Position numbers and translations under genes: made by a program
DNA from: J027 sp034437655
GTDB taxonomy: Bacteria > Chloroflexota > Anaerolineae > Aggregatilineales > J027
Assembly: GCA_034437655.1 (NCBI GenBank)
Contig: DAOTTU010000031.1
Location: 1 to 64,000 of the forward strand
DNA length: 64,000 bases
Reading direction: 5' to 3'
The notes under the pieces: generated by a model
Seen by the model: only the letters and a program-made list of their open reading frames with translations
What the model was told of the DNA's origin: nothing
Database searches by the model: none
Shown: positions 34,409 to 42,450 of the stretch, in pieces
How the letters are laid out: every line of letters begins with the position of its first letter
How positions within the stretch are numbered: the stretch's first letter is position 1

Positions 34409-35182
34409 TTGCCAGAGCAAGCATCACCGCCACAGGCGAACAACCTGACACTTGTCATAACGGCAGGTGTTTTTTTCGCGCTGGGTTTTCTAATTGCCTA
34501 TGTGCTATTTGTTGAAGATGGTCTGCGCAGCTCTGAAGACACAGAACAACGGGTTATGGATGCCGTGCAAGGTACCTTTACTGCGTTAACACCCAGCCCC
34601 ACGCCTCACCCTACAGCCGTACCTGTCGAGCAGACCTACACGGATGAAAACCCGCTACAGGGAAACGCTGATGCGCCGGTGATGATGGTTGAGTTTGCGT
34701 CGTATACCTGTGAATTTTGTGGTGCGTTTCGCCGTGAAGTATTACCAGCGCTACAACAGCATTATGGCGACCTGTTGGCCTTTGTCTCGCGAGATTTCCC
34801 ACGTGGCAACGTAGAATTTCAATTGAATGTGGCGGCGGCCTGTGCCCAACAACAGGATGCCTTCTGGGTATATACCAATCAATTCTGGATGAATCAGGTG
34901 GTGCGTCAACCGCTTGACATCTTTGAAGAAACAACGCTACTGACATTTGCTGATGCTGTTGATCTTGATACAGATGCTTTCGCCACCTGCCTGGACGACA
35001 CTGCTACGTTTGCGGCCGTACAGCGCGATTTGAGTGCTGGCCGCCGATTTGGTGTTGTTGCGACACCTACATTTTTTATTAACGGTCAACGGGTGCTTGG
35101 ATCGTTGCCATTTGAAGCGTATGCAGACATCATTGATGCTGAGCTTGAAGCGCAGGGTATCACACCGCCGCCGCGTTTGTGA
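34409..35182 (+). CDS. Second DsbA-like membrane-anchored thiol-disulfide protein
   Basis: Paralogue of the preceding gene: 257 residues with a single N-terminal anchor (LVITAGVFFALGFLIAYVLF), a short Thr/Pro linker and the same DsbA-like domain with CEFC in YTCEFCGAFRREV and cis-Pro ATPTFFINGQRVLG. Both also end in PPPR. The start is TTG with AAGG 8 bp before it. The gap to the upstream gene is only 33 bp with no terminator, so they are probably one operon. The different dipeptide between the cysteines (EF instead of GF) suggests a different redox potential or partner, perhaps an oxidase/isomerase split; this is inference. Confidence 0.85.
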   Translation: MPEQASPPQANNLTLVITAGVFFALGFLIAYVLFVEDGLRSSEDTEQRVMDAVQGTFTALTPSPTPHPTAVPVEQTYTDENPLQGNADAPVMMVEFASYTCEFCGAFRREVLPALQQHYGDLLAFVSRDFPRGNVEFQLNVAAACAQQQDAFWVYTNQFWMNQVVRQPLDIFEETTLLTFADAVDLDTDAFATCLDDTATFAAVQRDLSAGRRFGVVATPTFFINGQRVLGSLPFEAYADIIDAELEAQGITPPPRL

Positions 35183-35337
35183 CTTGTGTGCATTGGGTTA
35201 CGCGCTATACTGTGTTACGATGAAGTTGGGAATAGATTGAAATGGTGTTATGTTCCGAATAATTTAGTTCATCATGTGACATCCATTGTATTGTATTCCT
35301 AATTGTGATAAATGGTGCATGTACCACAGATCGGGCA

Positions 35338-35367
35338 TTGCCAAAGCGTGGATCGCAACGTTATAAT
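35338..35367 (+). promoter_or_regulatory. Promoter of the S1-domain protein gene
   Basis: TTGCCA (35338-35343), 18 bp spacer, TATAAT (35362-35367, full consensus -10). The start near 35374 leaves a leader of about 33 nt with GAGGAG before the ATG at 35407. A second TATACT at 35206-35211 could mark another start; the gap 35183-35406 otherwise holds nothing I recognise. Confidence 0.75.
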
Positions 35368-35406
35368 TTGCCCGTATTTGTGCATGTTTGAGGAGTAAAT
35401 TTACAG

Positions 35407-36543
35407 ATGGCAAGCGACGCAGTAGAAAAGATGGAAGACCCGCAAAACACTGCGGAGAATGAAACCGCGACCCCCGACGCGGCTACACCTTCCAACGGTG
35501 AAAACGATGCACCGCCAACCGAGCCCGTCGCAGAGGCAACGGAGCCGGCTGAAAGCATCGCTGCACCTGGTGCTGATTCTGCTGACACGGTTGCCGATGC
35601 TACTGAGTCGAGTGAGGATACGGTGGACGATGCCGCAGCCTCTGAAACTGTTGAGACTGGTGACGTAACGGAAGCTGACGCCGCCACGCAGGAAGACACC
35701 CCCGACCTGGTGGCTGAGGTGGCTGAAGAAGCAGAAGCCGTTGAAGAAGAAACGGCAGAAGCGATTGAAGATAAGGTGATTGAGGCGTCTACAGAATCGA
35801 CGGTAGAAGCAGCCCCTGAATCGACAGAAGGCGAGGATGCTGTGGTTGCCGAAGACGATGGTCCCAAAACTATTGCTGACATTCAACTGAAGCAGGAAAT
35901 CCACGGTAAAGTGGTGAAAACCACGCTTGGTGGTGCTTTTGTTGATTTTGGGATTGATGTGCTGGGCTTTTTGCACATTTCACAGCTCAGTGAAAACCCG
36001 ATTAAGAATGTCACTGACGTTGTGGAAGAAGGTGCTGACGTTACGGCCTACGTACTCGGGATCAAGCATTCTGAAGGGCGCGTTTCGCTGAGTTTGTTGA
36101 AGCCACCCGCATTATTGTGGTCCGAACTGGCAGCAATGGTCAATGAAACCGTAACGGGTGAAGTTAAGCGCATCGAGAAATTTGGTGCCTTTGTAGATAT
36201 TGGTGCAGAACGCGATGGCTTGATCCATGTGTCGGAATTGTCCGACGAGTATGTTGGGTCGCCTGAATCTGTGGTTAGCATCGGTGAACAGGTTACGGCC
36301 CGCATCATCAATGTTGATACCCGCAAGAAGCAGGTTGACTTGAGTATCAAAGCGCTGAATGTTCCCGTCATTGAGGAAGAAGAAGAGGACGAGGAAGAAT
36401 CAGTCACTGCGATGGAACTGGCAATGCGTAAGGCTATGGACCGCGACAAGAAGAAGAACCGCCGCAAGAAAAGTCGTGGTCGGCGCAACGAACAGGCCGA
36501 CATCATCGCCCGTACACTACAAGCACAGCGCGACAATAAGTAA
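35407..36543 (+). CDS. S1 RNA-binding protein with long acidic N-terminal region
   Basis: A 378-residue protein related to ribosomal protein S1 (RpsA-like but short). Residues 1-155 are low-complexity Ala/Glu/Thr/Asp. Two S1 domains follow: about 158-228 (GKVVKTTLGGAFVDFGIDVLGFLHISQLSE) and 242-315 (GEVKRIEKFGAFVDIGAERDGLIHVSELSD). The second is canonical. The C-terminal 45 residues are strongly basic (DKKKNRRKKSRGRR). The pattern suggests a cytosolic RNA-binding protein that helps mRNA contact the ribosome. The acidic N-terminus may serve as a protein-interaction or anti-aggregation segment. Flanked by its own promoter and a strong terminator. Confidence 0.85.
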   Translation: MASDAVEKMEDPQNTAENETATPDAATPSNGENDAPPTEPVAEATEPAESIAAPGADSADTVADATESSEDTVDDAAASETVETGDVTEADAATQEDTPDLVAEVAEEAEAVEEETAEAIEDKVIEASTESTVEAAPESTEGEDAVVAEDDGPKTIADIQLKQEIHGKVVKTTLGGAFVDFGIDVLGFLHISQLSENPIKNVTDVVEEGADVTAYVLGIKHSEGRVSLSLLKPPALLWSELAAMVNETVTGEVKRIEKFGAFVDIGAERDGLIHVSELSDEYVGSPESVVSIGEQVTARIINVDTRKKQVDLSIKALNVPVIEEEEEDEEESVTAMELAMRKAMDRDKKKNRRKKSRGRRNEQADIIARTLQAQRDNK

Positions 36544-36601
36544 GTATAGCAAAACATCAACTGTAGCGTCGATTCAAGGCGCTACCCCTATTTGAAATGC
36601 G

Positions 36602-36634
36602 AAAACCCCTGCACAGAGAGGTGAGGGGTTTTTT
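36602..36634 (+). terminator. Rho-independent terminator after the S1 gene
   Basis: AACCCCT (36604-36610) pairs with AGGGGTT (36624-36630), followed by a run of T (TTTTTT in total). A smaller hairpin GTAGCG/CGCTAC precedes it at 36563-36585. Confidence 0.9.
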
Positions 36635-36684
36635 GTGTTCTATCTGGTATGGTTATTCTGTTGTTTGGTGGCTGGTGGGGGTGC

Positions 36685-37209
36685 TTAAGCCTCAGCCTCG
36701 TCTGTCTCATCGAATTCATCGGTCTGCATGGAGCGGAACAACCGTACCCCTGAAAGTACGAAGAGTCCTGTCATCAATAGCGCCGACGCGACACACCACT
36801 GGCACCACTTTTCAAGAATGAAGGCTTCAACATAGATCAAGTATGCGGAATATGTGAACCCGAAAAGTGTCACGCTGAATAGCAGTGCTGTGCCATAGTC
36901 AGCAAGGAAATTGATGCGGTCATTCAGCAGCAGCATCCCCAGAATCATGCCGTAGCCAGCGACTCCTAGATATGCGATAGGAACCCCAAAGAACGAGGCG
37001 TAGGCGCTGCTTTGAACCCCTTTGCAGTCAATGACGCCTGTACTCACACAGGTGACCTCAGTGTCGGCAAGTTTAACATAGCTAAGGTAAAGTGAAATTC
37101 CGATGCCAATAAGCGCCATCAGAACCCCGAGCCAGCGTAACAGGTCACCGCGCTCGACATCGTGCATGACGGTTGATGTAACTGAAGAATTGATGGTATT
37201 GGTTGTCAT
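36685..37209 (-). CDS. Vitamin K epoxide reductase (VKOR) family membrane oxidoreductase
   Basis: A 174-residue, four-to-five-helix membrane protein that reoxidises DsbA-like partners and passes electrons to quinone, playing the role of DsbB. Seen: the loop Cys pair (VTCVSTGVIDCKGVQSS, with the conserved Ser after it) and the CQWC redox centre in the last helix pair (EKWCQWCVASALL). The start at 37209 (MTTNTINSS) is chosen because GAGGAG lies 10 bp upstream; the frame extends to 37272 without support. The C-terminus is acidic. Unlike cyanobacterial forms, no thioredoxin domain is fused, which fits with the two separate DsbA-like proteins at 33440-35182. Confidence 0.9.
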   Translation of the reverse strand: MTTNTINSSVTSTVMHDVERGDLLRWLGVLMALIGIGISLYLSYVKLADTEVTCVSTGVIDCKGVQSSAYASFFGVPIAYLGVAGYGMILGMLLLNDRINFLADYGTALLFSVTLFGFTYSAYLIYVEAFILEKWCQWCVASALLMTGLFVLSGVRLFRSMQTDEFDETDEAEA

Positions 37210-37327
37210 GGCTTTTTTTCTCCTCAAAAGTGCTTTATCCTGATAGTAGAGGATATGTGTGTCGGGCGGCACTGTACATTGTCACGTTATGCCATGACAC
37301 TGCTCATGATCTGTTAAACTGTGTTCC

Positions 37328-38545
37328 TTATTGCAATGGTCCCAGCGGCCAGATGTCAACCATCTCGCCCGCTTCAATCGTTTTGGTGCCTGCTGGAATG
37401 ATGAGCAATGCGTCGGCGTGAACCAGTGAAGAAATGGCACCGCTGCTCTGAATCCCGGTGCTGTAGGCTACCGTGCGGCCGGCTTCGTGTTCGAGCCGTA
37501 CCCGTGCAAAGGTCATGCGGCCGTCACTGAACATGGGTTCGCCTGCGGTGGCCTGCATGGTAGTGCGTGTGGCGTCGAGCCCAAGCATTTTGAGCATCGC
37601 TGGCCGTACGAAAACCATAAACGTGACCATTGCCGAAACAGGATTACCGGGGAGCCCTACGAATGGAATGCCACGTAAACTGCCAACCGTGAGCGGTTTG
37701 CCGGGGCGCATGTTAACCTTCCACATGTCCAGATGCCCCAATTCGTTCAGGACATGCCGCACCACATCGAACGCCCCCACCGACACGCCGGCTGAACTGA
37801 TGACCAGATCAACATCTTGTTCAAGTGCGGTTTCTAGTTTGGTGCGAACGTCCTCAACTGTGTCGCGGGCGATACCAAGTCGCAGCGGTATGGCCCCATG
37901 TCTCTCTACCAATGCAGGGAGCGTATAGCCGTTCATATCGCGAATTTTGCCGGGTGCTAGTGTGTCGTCAGGCGTGAGCAATTCATCACCTGTGGAAAGT
38001 ACCGCTACTCGTGGTTGCCGTACTACCTCCACAGTTGAATTGCCCAGCCCGGCCAGAATGCCAAGGTCAGCCGCCCGTAACTTATGCCCTGCTGCGAGGA
38101 TTAAATCCCCGGCTTGCACGTCTTCTCCCTGTTGACGGATGTTGGCGTTGGGTGCAACTTGCTGCTGAATCGTAACCTGTGGTGGCAGGGCGCTGATCCC
38201 ACTATCTGCGTCGGTGAGTTCAACCGGGACGACTGTATCGGCACCATCTGGAACAGGTGCGCCAGTCATAATCCGGATCGCCTGACCGGGTTGCAGGCTT
38301 CCAGGGTAAGCATACCCGGCCGGGACATCGCCGACCACTTGCAGGGTGATGGGCGGGGCGCTGAGGTCTGCACCACTGATGGCAAAACCATCCATCCCGC
38401 TGTTATTGAAGGGGGGGAGATCGTGCGAGGCATGGACATCACTGGCCAGCACACGCCCATACGCCTGTGCGATTGGGATACGCTCACCTGATAACTGCTG
38501 GATAGGGCGTAGGATGATTTCGAGTGCATCTTCAACGGAAAGCAT
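37328..38545 (-). CDS. moeA: Molybdopterin molybdenumtransferase MoeA
   Basis: Inserts molybdate into adenylated molybdopterin in molybdenum-cofactor synthesis. The 405-residue protein has the full MoeA domain order: domain I/II (SVEDALEIILRPI, HDLPPFNNSGMDGFA), the MogA-like catalytic domain (VAVLSTGDELLTPDDTLAPGKIRDMN, SAGVSVGAFDVV, MRPGKPLTVGSLRGIPFVGLPGNPVSAMVTF) and the C-terminal domain IV (about 330-400). The start ATG has GAGGAG about 6 bp before it. No other moa/moe gene is in the window. It is transcribed divergently from the FHA-domain gene. Confidence 0.93.
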   Translation of the reverse strand: MLSVEDALEIILRPIQQLSGERIPIAQAYGRVLASDVHASHDLPPFNNSGMDGFAISGADLSAPPITLQVVGDVPAGYAYPGSLQPGQAIRIMTGAPVPDGADTVVPVELTDADSGISALPPQVTIQQQVAPNANIRQQGEDVQAGDLILAAGHKLRAADLGILAGLGNSTVEVVRQPRVAVLSTGDELLTPDDTLAPGKIRDMNGYTLPALVERHGAIPLRLGIARDTVEDVRTKLETALEQDVDLVISSAGVSVGAFDVVRHVLNELGHLDMWKVNMRPGKPLTVGSLRGIPFVGLPGNPVSAMVTFMVFVRPAMLKMLGLDATRTTMQATAGEPMFSDGRMTFARVRLEHEAGRTVAYSTGIQSSGAISSLVHADALLIIPAGTKTIEAGEMVDIWPLGPLQ

Positions 38546-38658
38546 AGGTTCTCCTCAAGTCTTTTTGACGAACAGTGCTGCGCAGCTATCGCGCCAGTGC
38601 CCAGAAATACGCTACAATGTATCATACTATATATGCGATGTCAGGAGAGATATGAGCG

Positions 38659-39336
38659 ATGACCGAACCAGGATCAAAAGACGGTCCCTTGTTATACATC
38701 ACCGAAGGTGAACAGGCAGGGCAGCGCTGGCAGATCAATCGCGAGCCGTTTGTGGTAGGTCGAGGTGGTGAATGTGACCTCATCTTGCCAGAACGCCAGG
38801 TTTCTCGCGAACATATTCGCATCTATAAGAAGGATGAGCAGTTTATCGTTGAAGACCTCGATAGTAAAAACGGGACGTGGCTCAACGCCGATCAGCTTCA
38901 GGCAGAAAGCGCTATTCTCAAAGATGGTGATGAAATCACGATAGCAATGGCGGTACGCATGACATTCATCGACAGCGAATCGACCGCACCCATTATGATG
39001 GATGAGGCCATTGCACCACGCGGGCAACGGCGCTTGCGGCTCGAACCTAATGCGCGGCGAGTGTTCATTGCGAATGCAGAAGTTGACCCACCCTTGAGCT
39101 TGCCGCAATATCGTCTGCTCGAATTACTCTATGAAGGTGACGGCTCAGTGCGAACCCGCGAAGAGGTTGTCAACCATGTGTGGCCCGATGCTGCTGCTGA
39201 TGGGGTGAGTGAACAGGCGATTGATGCACTGGTGCGACGCTTGCGTGACCGCTTGAGTGAAGTGGACGATTCTTATCAATATGTTGTTACGGTGCGCGGG
39301 CATGGTTTTCGGCTAGACAACCCGACAATTGAATGA
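38659..39336 (+). CDS. FHA domain fused to OmpR-type winged-helix DNA-binding domain
   Basis: A 225-residue regulator. Residues about 10-105 form a forkhead-associated domain that reads phosphothreonine (FVVGRGGECDLILPERQVSREHIRI, DLDSKNGTWLN: the conserved GR, SREH and NGT are present). Residues 125-222 form a transcriptional-regulator winged helix (LSLPQYRLLELLYEGDGSVRTREEV, ALVRRLRDRLSE, YVVTVRGHGFRL). There is no receiver domain, so it would be driven by Ser/Thr phosphorylation of a partner, in the manner of EmbR-like proteins but with the order reversed and without BTAD. AGGAG lies 11 bp before the ATG. A possible out-of-frame ATG is 7 bp upstream. No Ser/Thr kinase gene is in the window. 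Confidence 0.85.
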   Translation: MTEPGSKDGPLLYITEGEQAGQRWQINREPFVVGRGGECDLILPERQVSREHIRIYKKDEQFIVEDLDSKNGTWLNADQLQAESAILKDGDEITIAMAVRMTFIDSESTAPIMMDEAIAPRGQRRLRLEPNARRVFIANAEVDPPLSLPQYRLLELLYEGDGSVRTREEVVNHVWPDAAADGVSEQAIDALVRRLRDRLSEVDDSYQYVVTVRGHGFRLDNPTIE

Positions 39337-39383
39337 CGGACTTTCTCACAATGCAAACTGAGTGAAACGGTAGCTTCTCAACC

Positions 39384-39827
39384 ATGAACGACCATAGAGA
39401 CGACGTACAGGGTTACGATGCATTCGATGAATTTGACGCTTCCACAACCACCGACGTTCCTGCATCCCCATACATTACGCATTTTTCGTGGGGAAAGGTC
39501 CGGGTTGAAGGGTATACCCGGACGTTTAAGGACGTTCAGATATATCCCGGTGGCGTCCAGGAATGGGATTGGAATGTCAATGGTACGCGCCACGACCCCG
39601 GGATTCACCCACTCGATGCCTTACCTCTGCTTCATGCCGGTGCGCGGATCATTATTTTGAGCAGGGGTGTGCAGGAAATGCTCAAGGTACAGTCGCACAT
39701 GGTCGAGATGCTCGAAAAGAAGGGTTTTGAAGTGCATGCCCTGCAAAGTGAGGCTGCTGTTGAACGCTACAACGAACTTGCCAACGCCGGGGAAGCTGTC
39801 GGCATGTTGCTACACTCTACCTGTTAG
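39384..39827 (+). CDS. Mth938-like domain protein
   Basis: A 147-residue protein of the Mth938/DUF498 family (NDUFAF3-related fold). The typical sequence features are visible: ITHFSWGKVRVEG, YTRTFKDVQIYPGG, EWDWN, RHDPGIHPLDALPLL, ARIIILSRGVQEML, and LHSTC at the end. The function in bacteria is unknown; the eukaryotic relative assists respiratory complex I assembly. Cytosolic. It follows the FHA-domain gene by 47 bp on the same strand and may share its transcript. Confidence 0.85.
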   Translation: MNDHRDDVQGYDAFDEFDASTTTDVPASPYITHFSWGKVRVEGYTRTFKDVQIYPGGVQEWDWNVNGTRHDPGIHPLDALPLLHAGARIIILSRGVQEMLKVQSHMVEMLEKKGFEVHALQSEAAVERYNELANAGEAVGMLLHSTC

Positions 39828-39881
39828 GAAAAGCGTGCCTCCTGCCCGTAGCTGGACAGGAGGGTTGCCAGTGCAGGGAGG

Positions 39882-41864
39882 TTATGTTGTGGTTGCCATG
39901 TCCACATATTCCATTGGAATGCGTTCGGAAATGGCCAGTTCAAGCACGTCGTTTACGATTTCAGACGCTAATGATGCTTTGTATTCAGCGTCGCTCAAGG
40001 ACCATGTCTTTGACTTGACCTCCAGATAGCGGTGGTCTGCGCCGGGTGTAAGGATTTCGTCCAGATTAATGTAGAAAAGCACGCCTTTATAGAGAATATG
40101 CCAGCGCTTGCGCTCCTTATGGATTTCGCGTTCTTCAGGGGCGTTGAAATATTCACGGTAGAAGCGCAACGGACGGTCTGCCGGCGCGAGGAACTGTGAC
40201 CGTGAAAGCAAGACTGCTTTGCCAAACTCACGTTCTTTTGTTGGGGCTGTGTAGGTGAGTCGTGTTCGTACATTTTCGACATTTCCGCCTTCCCCAATGA
40301 AGTCGTCTTCGCGATAACGTACACGCCCGCTGTCAGGTTCTGGCCACAGAAAATAGGTGTCATACTGGCGATAATGCGAATGTTTGACGATCCGCACGTC
40401 GGGATGATCGAAGAGTTTTCCAATGTCCTGTGGTGCATCAAAAATCGTTTTAAGCTGAATCTCGAAACTTTCTTGCTGTTCAAGGCTGGCGATACTCACC
40501 AGTTTTGAAAGTACATTCTGTGAGAACTCACGCAGATAAGCGTCAATTTCAACAGCCAGTGCTTGTGCTTCTACCAATATCGGCTCCACATCAACCGTCA
40601 GCAGTTCACGCTGACGCATCAGCCAGCGTCCGTTGCACATTACATCTTCTACATCTGTGCTTTTCGCTGCGTAGACAATCTGTGCATAAACGCTGTCGGG
40701 GTCGTGGCTGAACCGCGGTGTGTTGTGCAGATTACGTTGATTGATGGTAATGATGTCAGCGCGTTTGCCAACGTCGAGGCTGCCTGTGATGTCGTCAATG
40801 TGGCAGGCTTGCGCCCCCATCCGGGTTGCCATCAACAGGGCTTGCCTGGCCGGCAGCGTAGTAGGGTCGTTGGACGCGGTTTTGGCTAGAATTGCGGCGA
40901 GATGAATCTCAGTGAACATATCGAGGTCGTTGTTGCTGGCGGTGCCGTCAGTGCCAATACCAACATTCACCCCCTGGGCAAGCATTTCTGCGACGGGGGC
41001 AATACCGCTGGCTAGCTTCAGGTTGCTGGTGGGGTTGTGTGCGACCCCGGCATTGTGGTTATGCAGCGTGCGGATTTCGCCCTGGTCAATATGCACGCAA
41101 TGGGCACACAGGCACTTGTGATCGAGTACGCCCAACTTTTTGATGCGTGGTACGGGTGGCATCCCAAAATCGCGCCGGCTGTCTTCAACCTCTTGGTTGG
41201 TCTCCGAAACATGAATAATCAGCGGCACATCATGCTTGTGAGCAAGCGCGGCGCATTGTTCCAGCATGTCATCGGTGCTGGTGTATGGTGCGTGGGGCGC
41301 AACAGACGGAATGACTGTCGGGTGCCCTTTCCAGCGTTCAATAAAGGCTTCGGTATAGGCGAGGCTGGTCTCATAGCTTTCGGCGTCTGGGGCGAGGAAC
41401 TTGAGTATCGTCTGCCCGCACAACCCGCGCATACCGATTTCGGCGGCTGCTTTCGCGACTTCTTCTTCGAAATAGTACATATCGGCAAAGGTCGTTGTCC
41501 CGCCGCGTATGAGTTCAGCCATGGCCAATTTTGCACCCAAAGACACAAAGTTCTCATCTACGAACATGCGCTCGGTAGGCATGATGTAGCCTAGCAGCCA
41601 CACATCAAGCCGTAGGTCATCGGCTAGCCCGCGAACCAGTGTCATAGAAAGGTGTGTGTGCGTGTTGACAAGGCCCGGCATGATGACCTGTCCGGTGCAG
41701 TCGATCACATCTTCAGCGCTATAGTCCGCTTCGATCTTTTCTCTTTCACCAATGGCAACGATTTTGTCGGCCTGGACGGCAACTGCACCCGGCGCGAAGA
41801 TGTCCATATCTTCGTTCATCGTTAGTACAGTGCCGCCCACAAACAAAACATCTACATGTTGCAT
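39882..41864 (-). CDS. MTA/SAH deaminase fused to a C-terminal CYTH-like domain
   Basis: A 660-residue fusion. Residues 1-455 are an amidohydrolase of the 5-methylthioadenosine / S-adenosylhomocysteine deaminase type: metal ligands in NTHTHLSM, HAPYTSTDDM, IIHVSETNQEVEDS, CAHCVHID, and GIGTDGTASNNDLDMF are all kept, so it should be active. Residues about 465-655 are a CYTH-like (adenylate cyclase/thiamine-triphosphatase) domain: FEIQLKTIFD, YDTYFLWPE, GRVRYREDD, RLTYTAPTKE, KERKRWHILYKG and YLEVKSKTWS match the alternating acidic/basic strands of the tunnel fold. The start at ATG 41864 has GAGGG 8 bp before it. The combination of the two in one chain is unusual. Confidence 0.82.
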   Translation of the reverse strand: MQHVDVLFVGGTVLTMNEDMDIFAPGAVAVQADKIVAIGEREKIEADYSAEDVIDCTGQVIMPGLVNTHTHLSMTLVRGLADDLRLDVWLLGYIMPTERMFVDENFVSLGAKLAMAELIRGGTTTFADMYYFEEEVAKAAAEIGMRGLCGQTILKFLAPDAESYETSLAYTEAFIERWKGHPTVIPSVAPHAPYTSTDDMLEQCAALAHKHDVPLIIHVSETNQEVEDSRRDFGMPPVPRIKKLGVLDHKCLCAHCVHIDQGEIRTLHNHNAGVAHNPTSNLKLASGIAPVAEMLAQGVNVGIGTDGTASNNDLDMFTEIHLAAILAKTASNDPTTLPARQALLMATRMGAQACHIDDITGSLDVGKRADIITINQRNLHNTPRFSHDPDSVYAQIVYAAKSTDVEDVMCNGRWLMRQRELLTVDVEPILVEAQALAVEIDAYLREFSQNVLSKLVSIASLEQQESFEIQLKTIFDAPQDIGKLFDHPDVRIVKHSHYRQYDTYFLWPEPDSGRVRYREDDFIGEGGNVENVRTRLTYTAPTKEREFGKAVLLSRSQFLAPADRPLRFYREYFNAPEEREIHKERKRWHILYKGVLFYINLDEILTPGADHRYLEVKSKTWSLSDAEYKASLASEIVNDVLELAISERIPMEYVDMATTT

Positions 41865-41899
41865 GTGCTTCACCCTCTGAATGTGTGAAAATTTGTCGG

Positions 41900-41928
41900 A
41901 TTATAGCGCAAAGTTGGTCACACGCGAA
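41900..41928 (-). promoter_or_regulatory. Promoter of the deaminase-CYTH gene
   Basis: Minus strand: TTCGCG (41928-41923), 17 bp spacer, TATAAT (41905-41900). The -10 is full consensus and the -35 is weak. The leader to the ATG would be about 30 nt. Confidence 0.6.
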
Positions 41929-41976
41929 CCGTTTTTGTCAGCCTGCACGATTCAGCGGTAAAACGGTGAGGAGATT

Positions 41977-42450
41977 TCAGGATTGTACTTGCAGGCCGGG
42001 TGTCTCTTTTGCGAGGGCGTTGACTTCTTTAAGCATCGTAAATGTGGCCTGGATAAACGTTTCGATCAGGTCTATAAATTGTGCTTCGCTAATGGTGTGC
42101 AACGGCCAGTGTTGAACCCCAACCAGTACATCTATATCGTTCATGTCTTGAATAGCAAAGCTCGCCGCACCGAGCTGGTCTGCATCGAACTGTCGCCGCA
42201 GCAAATGCAGTAATGGTGCGCTTTCCAATTCATGTGTGACGATAGCCAGCGGTGAATGTAGACTGAAAAACTGTCCGCTACTGGCAACGCGAATCTGAAT
42301 ATTCAGTTCATCTTTGTGCAGCTTGACTGGCGCAGCCGCGAAAGGGATCAGGATATTGCCCCAGCCACGGTCCTTGAGTTGATTCTGAATGTCGTAGTTA
42401 CGATCTGCTATGGCCGACAGCCCCCGTTTAAGATCATCAACGATACGCAT
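41977..42450 (-). CDS. Small YbjN/CesT-like protein coupled to the eCIS-type effector gene
   Basis: A 157-residue cytosolic protein with no signal or membrane segment. The pattern (SLHSPLAIVTHELESAPLLHLLRRQFDADQLGAASFAIQDMNDIDVLVGVQHWPLHTISEAQFIDLIETFIQ, described at about residues 68-137) resembles the YbjN and type-III-secretion-chaperone (CesT) fold: alternating strands, an L-R hydrophobic helix, GAASFAI, and a closing helix. I infer a chaperone or cognate partner. The ATG overlaps the stop of the effector gene by one base (TGATG), so the two are made in a fixed ratio. A GTG one codon earlier is the alternative start. Confidence 0.6.
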   Translation of the reverse strand: MRIVDDLKRGLSAIADRNYDIQNQLKDRGWGNILIPFAAAPVKLHKDELNIQIRVASSGQFFSLHSPLAIVTHELESAPLLHLLRRQFDADQLGAASFAIQDMNDIDVLVGVQHWPLHTISEAQFIDLIETFIQATFTMLKEVNALAKETPGLQVQS

